Assembly (NCBI GenBank): GCA_016699735.1
Contig: CP065008.1
Coordinates: 434,001-498,000, forward strand
Source of the DNA: Alphaproteobacteria bacterium
Lineage (GTDB): Bacteria; Pseudomonadota; Alphaproteobacteria; Micavibrionales; Micavibrionaceae
Direction of reading: 5' to 3'
Length of the DNA: 64,000 bases
Made by a program: the position numbers and the translations under genes. Below, piece by piece: positions 1 to 8,281 of the stretch (position 1 is its first letter; every line of letters begins with the position of its first letter). The notes beneath the pieces were generated by a model, which ran no database searches, was not told where the DNA came from, and worked only from the letters and a program-made list of their open reading frames with translations.

Positions 1-3000
1 TATGGTTTGATGCCAACATGGACAACACTGTGTATTCATCAGAGTACATATACGAAGGGGATGTTCTTTTTCTTCCGATGCTTCGCGGTTATGGACAAAT
101 TGCGGACCTTTATGTTTCTATGAGTATCGATAATCAAGCAGGAGGATTATTTGATCTTATTCAAAATTTCTCTGTAGCAAGAACATTCTCGGATATTTTT
201 GTCGATTTTAGTTCAGTCCGTGATGAGGTAGAGGAAATAATTCTTCGTTGGGGTAGCATCGACTCAATCTCTTTTGAAGAGCAGAAATACGGTGTGTTCG
301 GCCTAATGCAAGAATTTCTTTTTCTAAAAAAATTATCAGGCACTGATTCTGATTATCAAGGTGTTTGGTTTGATGGAACCCCCTACTTACCTCATACGGT
401 AGATGGAATAGAAGCGATTCATGATACATGGTCTAGTCTGATTGACTCTTATACCGTAAGATTAGCCTTTCAAAGCGGAGCTGAAGCACTCTTTGAAAAT
501 GTAGTGGCTTATGACCCTGATCGCGATTTATTCAATGGGGACTTAAGTCTTTCGCAGGCTGCAATAGCAGCACTCGAAACAGGGGCAACTGGCCATGCTG
601 ATATTCAGGGATTCTGGCATTTTGTGGCCAATTTTATCAATGAAGTTAAAGGTATATCTCAGCTCACGACCAATGAAGTGACTTGGTTATCGGATGCTGT
701 CGATGATAGCTCTTCAAGTGCTTTAAGCTGGAGCGGGATCGTAGCGACTTTAAGTGAGCAGACAATAACAGGAACCAGTGGCAGTGAAACCCTTAACGGC
801 ACGCGCTGGGATGATAATATTAATGCCTTGGCAGGCAACAATATTGTTAATGGCGGCGACGGCAACGACTCTCTTCAAAGCAGCACAGGCTCAGATATTT
901 TAAACGGCGGTTCCGGGAACGATATTTTGCGAGGCGGTTCCGGGAACGATATCTATATATATGACTCAGGTCACGATGTAATCGCGGAAGATTTCAATAA
1001 TTTTACGACCAGCACGGACACTATTCAATTTGGTGCGGGCATAGCTGTTGGCGACGTGACTCTTCACATTGCCCAGATGATCGCAAATGTGAGCACATGG
1101 CACATTTTTCTAGAGATTGCAGGACGCGGTACATTAACGATTGATACTCCATCGGGAGGCAGCGGCCCCTTTACAAAAATTGTCGATACTCTCGTCTTTG
1201 CTGACAGCACGACATTCAATATAGCCACAATGGACGTGACCTTTCATGGGCAAGTCGGGGATGATTATATCAACACCGCTAACTGGGCCACGACAGGCGA
1301 TCAGTTTGTCTATGGCTATGGCGGAGATGACCGGATTGACCTGATCGGAACGCAACCTATTCAAGTGGACGCAGGAGAGGGCAAGGACTTAATTTATGGC
1401 AGTGTTAATAACGACACGTTTGTTGTCAGTCCCGGAGGCGACCAGTTTGTTGGAGGCGGTGGAACCAATACGATCTTGCTGCCGTCGGGATATTCTGCTG
1501 GAGACGTTACTTATTACCGCTACGAAGATATATCGACTCCGTATAGCAGCCCCAAAACATGGGATGCGTTGATTACTGTCGCGGGGTTGGGTTCTATTAC
1601 GGTTCTAAGACAGTTTGAAGGTGATACGGACTCTATTATCCAAACGCTAAAATTTTCAGATGGCTCGACAGTCAATCTACTGACTCAGGAATATGTAACG
1701 TTTGGCACATCAGGCGATGACACTTATGACAACGTTGGTTCCTTGTGGGCAAACAAGAATGATGTTTATCTTTTTGGACAAGGGGACGATATTGTTCAAG
1801 AGGATACCGGAACGGATACCATTCTTTTCGCAGCAGGGTTAAACCTGTCAAATATTACCGTTCAAAAGCGTGATACAGGCAGCCATTTCTCTACAACCAA
1901 ATTCCTTGTAATCGAGGACGGTAATGGAAATACTCTTACGTTCAAAGGTCACTTTGACAATAATGCTTACAAGGCAGAGAACTTAAAGTTTAACGATGGC
2001 TCTATTATCAGCATCTCTAGCCTTGAAATCGACTCTCATGGCTCAGGGGGCGATGACAGGCTTGATGGCATAGTGGCAGGTTCTGATCTCACTACTAACG
2101 ATGTCATGTACGGTCATGGCGGCGCTGACCAGATTTACGCGGGCGCGGGCAACGATGTGTCCTATGGCGGCACGGGCAATGATTACATTTTCGATGATGC
2201 CGGGAACGACACCCTGTATGGTGAAGACGGGGATGACCAGCTCTATGGTTACTCCGGGAACGACACTCTTTACGGCGGCATAGGAACCGATATTTTGCGG
2301 GGCGATGACACGTTTGCCAGTTCTTCGATTACTGGCAACGACTTCCTCTATGGTGGCGATGGCAACGACAATCTCTCCGGAGGTCGGGGCAATGACCTCC
2401 TCGACGGTGGCGCTGGTGATGATGTGCTGAGCGGGGATAATGACACCGATACAGTGGCCTACGCCTCTTCAACAGCAGGCGTGACCGTTTCGTTGGCTCT
2501 CACTTCAGCCCAGAACACAATCGGCGCCGGAACCGATACCATCACCAATACCGAAAACCTCACCGGATCGGCTTTCAATGACGTTCTGACCGGCGATGCC
2601 AGCGCCAATACCCTGACAGGCAGTGACGGGAACGATGTTCTGGAAGGTTTGGCCGGGAATGATACCCTCGATGGCGGGAATGGCAGTGATACGGCCAGCT
2701 ACGCCAATGCGACCGCTGCTGTGACGGTCAATCTGGCCACCACGACCGCCCAGAATACTGTGGGTGCAGGAACCGATACGCTCGTCAGTATCGAGAACGC
2801 AAAAGGCTCGGCCTTCAACGACACGCTGACCGGAAGCTCTGGCAGTAACGTCATTGAGGGCGGAGCGGGCAACGACACGCTCAATGGCGCGGCCGGTACG
2901 GATACGCTGAGCTATGTCTCGGTGGCTTCAGCGGTGACGGTCAATCTGGCCACGACTACGGTGCAGGCCACGGGCGGGGCCGGATCGGACACGGTCTCCA

Positions 3001-4130
3001 ATTTCGAGAACCTGACAGGCTCGGCCTTTAACGACACGTTGACGGGCAATACCGGAAACAACGTCATCGAAGGTGGCGCGGGCAATGATGCCATTAACGG
3101 CAGCACGGGAACGGATACGGCTTCATACGAAAATGCAACTGCCGCCGTCACGGTGAGCCTTGCCCTCACCACAGCTCAGAATACGCTCGGCGCAGGCACA
3201 GATACGCTCACAGCCATGGAGCATCTGCGCGGCTCGGCGTTCAACGATACCCTGACCGGAAGCTCGACGGACAACACCATAGAAGGCGGCGCCGGGGATG
3301 ACACGATGAATGCGGGGTCCGGCTCCGACACACTCCTGTATGCAAGCGCGACCTCCGGCATTACTGTCAGTCTTGCTCTCACCACCGCGCAGAACACGGG
3401 CGGCGCGGGGACGGACACGATCTCGAACTTCGAGAAAATCACCGGATCGGCTTTCGCGGATGTTCTTACAGGAAATTCTGCGGCGAATACGTTGGATGGC
3501 GGATTGGGCGATGACATTCTGGACGGTGGCGCAGGCAACGACACGCTGAACGGCAACACCGGAACGGATACGGCCAGCTATGCTTCGGCAACAGCGGCCG
3601 TTACGGTCAGTCTGGCCCTCACCACGGCGCAGAATACGGTCGCCGCTGGATCGGACACCATCACAAACACCGAAAATCTGACGGGCTCGGGCTTCAACGA
3701 CACGCTGACGGGCAATACAGGGATCAATATCCTGACCGGAGGGGCTGGGAACGATACTCTGCGAGGCGGCGCAGGCAATGACGCGCTCAAAGGCGGTCTG
3801 GGCACGGATACCCTCTACGGCGAGGCGGATGCCGATTTGTTTGTCTTTGAAGCGGCCTCAGCGTTCACAGCGCAGGATACAGTGGCGGATTTCTCGATCG
3901 CGCAGGGGGACAAGCTCAACATTGCCGACCTTCTGATCGGCTATACGGCTGGACAGAGCGCGATTGATGATTTTGTAACCTTCACCACCGCCGGAGCCAA
4001 TACCAACTTCGCTGTAGACCGCGACGGAACCGGAACGACATACAGCGCCATTACGATTGCCAGCATCACAGGTGTTACTGGCCTTGATGCCGATACGCTT
4101 CTCAATAACGGAAACCTGATTGCGGTTTAA
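1..4130 (+). CDS. RTX-type calcium-binding repeat protein, type I secreted (5' end missing)
   Basis: The reading frame is open from the first bases of the window, before the first Met at 18, so the gene probably begins upstream. The visible ~1375 residues have an N-terminal part without repeats (to about residue 245), then many glycine/aspartate nonapeptide repeats of the GGxGxDxxx type (for example GGDGNDSL, GGSGNDIL). These fold as Ca-binding parallel beta-rolls in RTX proteins. From about 2440 to 3760 there are six tandem units of roughly 65-80 residues, each starting like TASYANATAAVTV, running through a GAGTDT and a GSAFNDTLTG segment and ending in a nonapeptide. The C-terminus (DLFVFEAASAF onward, ending NGNLIAV) resembles the uncleaved type I secretion signal domain of VCBS/RTX adhesins. 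A substrate of an ABC/MFP/OMP exporter is inferred; none is encoded in the window. Function could be adhesin, S-layer or hydrolase. Converges on the recombinase gene. Confidence 0.85.
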   Translation, partial: WFDANMDNTVYSSEYIYEGDVLFLPMLRGYGQIADLYVSMSIDNQAGGLFDLIQNFSVARTFSDIFVDFSSVRDEVEEIILRWGSIDSISFEEQKYGVFGLMQEFLFLKKLSGTDSDYQGVWFDGTPYLPHTVDGIEAIHDTWSSLIDSYTVRLAFQSGAEALFENVVAYDPDRDLFNGDLSLSQAAIAALETGATGHADIQGFWHFVANFINEVKGISQLTTNEVTWLSDAVDDSSSSALSWSGIVATLSEQTITGTSGSETLNGTRWDDNINALAGNNIVNGGDGNDSLQSSTGSDILNGGSGNDILRGGSGNDIYIYDSGHDVIAEDFNNFTTSTDTIQFGAGIAVGDVTLHIAQMIANVSTWHIFLEIAGRGTLTIDTPSGGSGPFTKIVDTLVFADSTTFNIATMDVTFHGQVGDDYINTANWATTGDQFVYGYGGDDRIDLIGTQPIQVDAGEGKDLIYGSVNNDTFVVSPGGDQFVGGGGTNTILLPSGYSAGDVTYYRYEDISTPYSSPKTWDALITVAGLGSITVLRQFEGDTDSIIQTLKFSDGSTVNLLTQEYVTFGTSGDDTYDNVGSLWANKNDVYLFGQGDDIVQEDTGTDTILFAAGLNLSNITVQKRDTGSHFSTTKFLVIEDGNGNTLTFKGHFDNNAYKAENLKFNDGSIISISSLEIDSHGSGGDDRLDGIVAGSDLTTNDVMYGHGGADQIYAGAGNDVSYGGTGNDYIFDDAGNDTLYGEDGDDQLYGYSGNDTLYGGIGTDILRGDDTFASSSITGNDFLYGGDGNDNLSGGRGNDLLDGGAGDDVLSGDNDTDTVAYASSTAGVTVSLALTSAQNTIGAGTDTITNTENLTGSAFNDVLTGDASANTLTGSDGNDVLEGLAGNDTLDGGNGSDTASYANATAAVTVNLATTTAQNTVGAGTDTLVSIENAKGSAFNDTLTGSSGSNVIEGGAGNDTLNGAAGTDTLSYVSVASAVTVNLATTTVQATGGAGSDTVSNFENLTGSAFNDTLTGNTGNNVIEGGAGNDAINGSTGTDTASYENATAAVTVSLALTTAQNTLGAGTDTLTAMEHLRGSAFNDTLTGSSTDNTIEGGAGDDTMNAGSGSDTLLYASATSGITVSLALTTAQNTGGAGTDTISNFEKITGSAFADVLTGNSAANTLDGGLGDDILDGGAGNDTLNGNTGTDTASYASATAAVTVSLALTTAQNTVAAGSDTITNTENLTGSGFNDTLTGNTGINILTGGAGNDTLRGGAGNDALKGGLGTDTLYGEADADLFVFEAASAFTAQDTVADFSIAQGDKLNIADLLIGYTAGQSAIDDFVTFTTAGANTNFAVDRDGTGTTYSAITIASITGVTGLDADTLLNNGNLIAV

Positions 4131-4194
4131 AAGGCCTTTGCGGATTGAACTTAAGCCTTGCCGAGTTTACTCGTCAAAGCTTCCATTGAGACGG

Positions 4195-5859
4195 TTATGC
4201 GGTAATGCCTTTCACTGAGCTATTGAGCGTGAAAAACCTGTGGTAAAAACTTTGATTGGGGGCAGGATAGGGGGCAAGACAATAAATATGAATTAATAAT
4301 ATGTTTAACAACAAATACTTAATAATATGGTTCGATCCCGATAGGGCCACCATTTCTGTCCTCCCCAGTGACAACTCCTGTAAAAGCCTGACTGGCAGCG
4401 AGGTTTCAGCGGTTCGAAAACCCGTTTTCTTGTCATAGGCCAGTTTGCTGGTAAAGGTGAGTTTTATCACGGCGCGTTTGTGTTCGAGGTTGCCTTTAGC
4501 CCATATTTTCTGCGGGTTTGAGAGGAAAGAGAACGCGGTTCGAAAGGTTTCATCGAACGGAGCCAAAGGGCGACCGCATTGCGCGATTTTCTCATCCAAC
4601 CTGATCTTCTCCTCTTCCAGAATTCTTATCTGGTTCTCGTAGGCGGCGATCAGTGTAGGGTTTTCATTCTGTGCAATCCTCTGAAAAAAATGAGTGGATT
4701 TGCGATCAAGCTGGAGTGCTTGCTGGCGCAATGTTTCCGTGTCCGTTTTGACGGCCTCGCGTTTGGCATTCCAGAGGTCCGTAAACATGGCGGCAGCCAT
4801 AAAGAACACATGCTCCGAAGGCTTCAGATCGGCCAGGAGGCTCTCAAAATCGCCTTCGAGCTGTTCACGGCGGATAGATTTCCCATCGCGCTCACACCCA
4901 TTTGTGCGGCACAGGTAATAGGGATACTTGCCATTACGTCCCGTGGACCAGCAAGCGGCCATCGGCCTTTCGCAGCAGGCGCATATGACAAATCCTCTTA
5001 GCGGGAAGTCCGCATTGATATTCAGCTTAGCAGGGGCTTTGGCTTGCCCGTGGAGGCGGTCTTGTATCTTGCGGTAGGTCTCGTAGCTGATAAGGGGTTC
5101 GTGCCTGCCCTTAACCATCGACAGTCCCCATTCGGGTTTGTCGATGTAGCCTGCATAAAAAACGCGATCCAGCATATCCCTGACCTGCGAGAAATAGATT
5201 TTACCTTTGCGGTCGCGCTGAAAATGCGGCGTACCCATAAAGAAATGCCGGAGTTCGGAAATCGTTTCAAACCGCCCGCAGGCATACCCTTCCAGCCCCT
5301 CGGCAATGATGGAGGCCAGAGGCTCATCCCGCACTAGAATTTTCCCGCCGGAGCCTTTTTCCTTAGCGTAGATATATCCGGGGACCGGATAAAAGGTCCA
5401 ATACCCGTTTTGCATTCTGGACATCATCCGGTTTTTGACCTGTTCAGCATTTTTCTCGCGCTGGTGCGCGGCCACAGACGCCAGCAGATGCTCGACCAAG
5501 CGGCTGTCAGAATCCTCGCCAAACTCAATCGAAGGTGATTCCAGCTTGCCGCCTGCATCGGTAATCGAAGTCCTTAAACGAATATGGGTTTCAATATCTC
5601 TGGCCAGTCTGGAGATGTCGTCTATAATAACGACAAGATGATCGTTTTTATGTTTCTTGAGATAACCCAGCATCGCTTTCATATTCGGACGATCCAAGAG
5701 CTTGCCTGACAACCCTTCATCCCGAAACACGTCAATAACCTCATAGTTCTTGTGCTTGGCATAATCACGGCATCGTGTTTCTTGCGAGGCAAGGCCGTTT
5801 CCTTCGGTCACCTGCTTCACCGAAGAAACCCGCGCATAGATGACAGCTTTTTGAATCAT
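4195..5859 (-). CDS. Large serine recombinase (site-specific integrase)
   Basis: This 554-residue protein has the standard large serine recombinase order. The N-terminal resolvase domain has the catalytic serine in YARVSS (Ser12), a conserved DDISRLAR segment near residue 80, and an arginine-rich helix near residue 140. A Recombinase domain follows (GYIYAKEKG to about residue 270), then a zinc ribbon with CACC and CRTNGC cysteine pairs near residues 293-325. After that comes a charged coiled coil (about 385-430). Such enzymes integrate and excise mobile elements at short att sites, usually with a directionality factor. The gene overlaps the small upstream gene by ATGA (5856-5859). The last ~45 residues are hydrophobic and poorly like the family; they may be read-out across an attachment junction. 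It most likely mobilizes the element that extends to about 20 kb. Confidence 0.9.
   Translation of the reverse strand: MIQKAVIYARVSSVKQVTEGNGLASQETRCRDYAKHKNYEVIDVFRDEGLSGKLLDRPNMKAMLGYLKKHKNDHLVVIIDDISRLARDIETHIRLRTSITDAGGKLESPSIEFGEDSDSRLVEHLLASVAAHQREKNAEQVKNRMMSRMQNGYWTFYPVPGYIYAKEKGSGGKILVRDEPLASIIAEGLEGYACGRFETISELRHFFMGTPHFQRDRKGKIYFSQVRDMLDRVFYAGYIDKPEWGLSMVKGRHEPLISYETYRKIQDRLHGQAKAPAKLNINADFPLRGFVICACCERPMAACWSTGRNGKYPYYLCRTNGCERDGKSIRREQLEGDFESLLADLKPSEHVFFMAAAMFTDLWNAKREAVKTDTETLRQQALQLDRKSTHFFQRIAQNENPTLIAAYENQIRILEEEKIRLDEKIAQCGRPLAPFDETFRTAFSFLSNPQKIWAKGNLEHKRAVIKLTFTSKLAYDKKTGFRTAETSLPVRLLQELSLGRTEMVALSGSNHIIKYLLLNILLIHIYCLAPYPAPNQSFYHRFFTLNSSVKGITA
4331..4352 (+). other. tRNA 3'-end-like sequence inside the recombinase 3' end (possible attachment-site relic)
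   Basis: The sequence begins with a T-loop-like TTCGATC and ends in CCA. It lies antisense to the last part of the recombinase gene, where it is read as MVALSGSNH. Many integrase genes read into the 3' end of a tRNA used as attachment site, which gives such tails. The spacing from T-loop to CCA is one base short of a normal tRNA, and no acceptor partner or anticodon arm was found in the AT-rich bases upstream. It is therefore at most a relic or a chance match. Confidence 0.3.
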
Positions 5860-6149
5860 GGGTTATTCTCCTGTGTTTCCACGCCTGCGGCGGCGCAGAA
5901 CGTCTCTTTCATTTGGGGATGATTAACGTCTACCACATCGCTTAGAATTTGCCGAGGTATATTGATCGTTCTGGGCCATGTGTTGATGATTTTTTGTGTC
6001 CGTGCCACTTGCACAGGGTGCTGATTAAAAGCCGAGGCCACGCATTCGCGCATAATGCCCCATGCGAAGGCGATGATTTCATCTTCATGGTCTTTGGCAA
6101 GGCCAAGGGGACGCAGGAACGCTCTGTATTTTTCCGTGTCTGGTTGCAT
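5856..6149 (-). CDS. Small hypothetical protein coupled to the serine recombinase
   Basis: The 97-residue product starts at the ATG at 6149, chosen because AGGAGA lies about 6 bases upstream; the longer open frame to 6347 has no such site. Its TGA stop overlaps the recombinase ATG (ATGA), so the two are translationally coupled. The sequence is soluble and mixed (starts MQPDTEKYRAF, contains a Trp/Cys-bearing helix FAWGIMRECVASAF). I recognise no family. Position suggests an accessory factor of recombination, such as a directionality or regulatory protein, but nothing in the sequence shows this. Confidence 0.6.
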   Translation of the reverse strand: MQPDTEKYRAFLRPLGLAKDHEDEIIAFAWGIMRECVASAFNQHPVQVARTQKIINTWPRTINIPRQILSDVVDVNHPQMKETFCAAAGVETQENNP

Positions 6150-6226
6150 GAGTCTCTCCTGTGCAGGCAAAGTCTTTTGCCCGCATAGTGTTGTGTTTCC
6201 GATATGTCTGAAGTGTACCAACGCTA

Positions 6227-6248
6227 AAAGCCGCCCTTGGGCGGCTTT
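6227..6248. repeat. Perfect GC-rich hairpin with A/T flanks
   Basis: A 10-base inverted repeat (AAAGCCGCCC / GGGCGGCTTT) with a 2-base centre. It looks like a bidirectional rho-independent terminator, lying about 80 bases upstream of the start of the small gene on the minus strand. It could insulate the recombinase operon from reading out of the region to its right. Confidence 0.5.
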
Positions 6249-6446
6249 GCGGTTAATTCTCCGATGATGGAATTGTGGCGTGTATGCAAATACATATATC
6301 AAAATCCGATCAAAAACGCCAGAAAAAAGGTCGGCTGACAGAGTCACATCTGCGCCGACCTTGCATAGTTCAGCGCTGCAAAACTTCGTAAAAATCTAAG
6401 CCCTCGTAAGACGTTCAGGGACTATGCCTGCCTTTTCGTGTTTGAC

Positions 6447-6555
6447 GATGGAGGCTGGGCGAAGGCGGCGCAAAAGCAATAGCGCGGCCCGCTCCAAAAT
6501 TCCGTGTTGGCTATTGCTTTTGCGCCTGATGCCCTTCGCCCGTGTGGCTCTCCAT
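6447..6555. repeat. Long imperfect inverted repeat upstream of the J-domain gene
   Basis: The inner arms GCGCAAAAGCAATAGC (6468-6483) and GCTATTGCTTTTGCGC (6510-6525) are perfect complements. Farther out GGGCGAAGGC pairs imperfectly with GCCCTTCGCCC, and GATGGAG (6447-6453) pairs with CTCCATC (6549-6555). The whole could form a hairpin of about 110 bases ending just before the ribosome binding site of the next gene. It may be a regulatory RNA structure, a replication or transfer site, or a relic of a small inverted-repeat element. Confidence 0.7.
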
Positions 6556-6579
6556 CAACACAAAAAGGAGGCACACGCC

Positions 6580-7068
6580 ATGAATACGATCCGATATTTT
6601 CACGACCTGCATACGGTGGGGGAGATCAAAACCCGATACCGCGACCTTGCCAAAGCTCACCATCCCGACCTTGGCGGCGATGAAAACACGATGAAAGAGA
6701 TCAACGCCCAGTATCAGGCGGCTCTGAAATCCTGCCACGGTCAGCGCACCGAAGAGCGCGAATATACCTACAAGGCCGACATTGAACAGGAACTCATGGA
6801 CAAGCTGCTAGAGCTTCTCAAGCTCCGCAATCTCGACATTGCCCTGATCGGATACTGGATTTGGGTCTCCGGCGATACCAAGCGCAACAAGGACGCCCTG
6901 AAATCCGCAGGGCTGCAGTGGAACCCGCAGCGCCGATGCTGGTACTACAAGCCCAAAGACTGGCGGCGCAGTTTCAAGAGCAACGGCAGCTTCCAAGATC
7001 TTGCCCAGAAATACGGCTATCGCGGCTATCAGACCGCCGACACCGAAAAAGTCCCCGCCGCCACATAA
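6580..7068 (+). CDS. J-domain (DnaJ-like) protein
   Basis: The ATG at 6580 is preceded by AAGGAGG at the right distance, so the longer open frame starting at 6424 is not used. The 162-residue product begins with a J-domain-like region: helix residues TRYRDLAKAHHPDLGGDENT contain the HPD tripeptide that stimulates Hsp70 (DnaK) ATPase. The rest is a charged helix (QELMDKLLELLKL) and a small domain with SAGLQWNPQRRCWYY, which is common in plasmid and element-borne J proteins. There is no G/F-rich or zinc-finger region. Carriage by the element suggests a role in its replication, transfer or maintenance through host DnaK; that is inference. Confidence 0.85.
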   Translation: MNTIRYFHDLHTVGEIKTRYRDLAKAHHPDLGGDENTMKEINAQYQAALKSCHGQRTEEREYTYKADIEQELMDKLLELLKLRNLDIALIGYWIWVSGDTKRNKDALKSAGLQWNPQRRCWYYKPKDWRRSFKSNGSFQDLAQKYGYRGYQTADTEKVPAAT

Positions 7069-7088
7069 GGCAAAGTCTTCTCTCGACA

Positions 7089-7121
7089 GGCGGTTTCGGG
7101 GCAACCTGAAACCGCCTTTTT
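7089..7121 (+). terminator. Rho-independent terminator after the J-domain gene
   Basis: GGCGGTTTC and GAAACCGCC form a 9-base-pair stem around a loop of about 10 bases, followed by TTTTTC. It lies 20 bases after the J-domain stop codon. Confidence 0.85.
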
Positions 7122-7622
7122 CTTATCCAGCCACCAAAAGACAAAAGCGGTTCGAAGACTCCGCCAAAGCAGGGGTTCGCCGCCTCAAAAACCACCTCCC
7201 CACGATCCGCAAGCTGTGTGGTGTATTACACCACGCTTGGCAAGGGGAAGGGTAAACCTCCCCCGTTGCATCCCCCTCCCGTGGCGCTCCCGTTCATCAT
7301 TCTTGCGCCATGCACCGTCTGGCCGTTGCATCACCAATCAAGGGAACCTTCAAGCTCCCCCGATACCCCCATGATGATCTCATCAAGACCAAAGAGCCTT
7401 CGTGCCCCTTGGAACCCAGACCAACCGTCCGCCGATTGGATACGCGCCAAAGGGCATTTCATAGCCCCTGTGGAACCCTCGACCTTTTGTTCCAGCAACT
7501 GCTTCTGGCAAAGGCTTAACCTTATGCAATCCCTTCATAATCATAAAATAGCATGAATCATTAATGAAAAATCATGCAGTCTAGCTAATCTTCCTGTAGA
7601 GTGGAAGTATGGAGAAAATGCC
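7122..7622. other. Long intergenic stretch with two palindromes
   Basis: About 500 bases without a convincing gene. The plus-strand open frame here is proline-rich and lacks a ribosome site. GTGGTGTA T TACACCAC at 7218-7234 is a palindrome of 8-base arms. A looser inverted repeat GCATGA (7551-7556) / TCATGC (7572-7577) lies about 45 bases before the antitoxin-like gene and could be its operator. The short sequence CGTTGCATC occurs twice, near 7263 and 7323. Confidence 0.45.
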
Positions 7623-8207
7623 ATGAGTGCGCTTGAGCAAGTTAAACATCATCTTCGGGAGGGCGAAGTTTATCGCCGCGCTGACCTTGAACAATGGTCA
7701 AATGCCGTTGATCGTCACCTGCACCAGTTACAAGAAGAAGGGGTGCTGGTGAAGCTCTCTGGCGGCATGTATTATCGCCCGAAGATGACCGCGTTTGGCG
7801 CAACCCCTGCCGATGATGAAACGCTGGTTGAGGCGTTTCTCAAGGATCATCGTTTCCTGCTGACCTCCCCAAATCTTTATAACGCTTTGGGGCTTGGCAT
7901 GACGCAGCTTTATAATGAAACGGTAGTTTATAATCACAAGCGGCATGGCCAGTTTAAACTAGGCGGCAGGACATTCCGCTTTGCGATGAAACCGCATTTT
8001 CCGTCCAAACCAACCCCTGAATTCTTGCTGGTGGATGTTGTAAATAACCTTGGCCAGCTTGCCGAAGACAGGGAGCAGGTATTGAAGCAGGTTCAAAAAA
8101 AGGCGCTTTCTATGGAGAGGATCATCCTTGCCAAGGCCGTGCGCGACTATGGCGGCGCACGGGCGAAGAAAGTATTTGCCAAACTTCTTTCCACAGATAC
8201 GATGTAA
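7623..8207 (+). CDS. AbiEi-like / DUF6088-type antitoxin or regulator, without its toxin
   Basis: The 194-residue product starts with a winged-helix-like segment (EVYRRADLEQW ... HLHQLQEEGVLVKLSGGMYYRP) typical of AbiEi-type type IV antitoxins and DUF6088 proteins, which repress their own promoter and neutralise a nucleotidyltransferase toxin. A short GGAG lies before the ATG. The usual partner, an AbiEii nucleotidyltransferase, does not follow; the next gene is a DNA methyltransferase 74 bases on. It may therefore act as a transcription regulator of the downstream defence operon, or be an orphan. Family call is from sequence pattern; function here is inferred. Confidence 0.65.
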   Translation: MSALEQVKHHLREGEVYRRADLEQWSNAVDRHLHQLQEEGVLVKLSGGMYYRPKMTAFGATPADDETLVEAFLKDHRFLLTSPNLYNALGLGMTQLYNETVVYNHKRHGQFKLGGRTFRFAMKPHFPSKPTPEFLLVDVVNNLGQLAEDREQVLKQVQKKALSMERIILAKAVRDYGGARAKKVFAKLLSTDTM

Positions 8208-8281
8208 TATGTACGATATTAAATTCTTACATAACTTACTAATTATTTTGCGCTCAAACGTATTGCCGTGGAACACTAAAA

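Noticed and set aside
2440..3760. Possible CRISPR or tandem DNA repeat array
   Set aside because: The repetition is at protein level (RTX units), with unequal unit length and no constant short direct repeats and spacers.
4277..4352. Complete tRNA gene
   Set aside because: Only a T-arm-like segment and CCA are present; the acceptor 5' strand, D-arm and anticodon arm cannot be formed and the spacing is one base short.
7218..7556. 112-codon open frame between the J-domain gene and the antitoxin gene
   Set aside because: Proline-rich, no ribosome site, overlaps a palindrome, and no domain resemblance.
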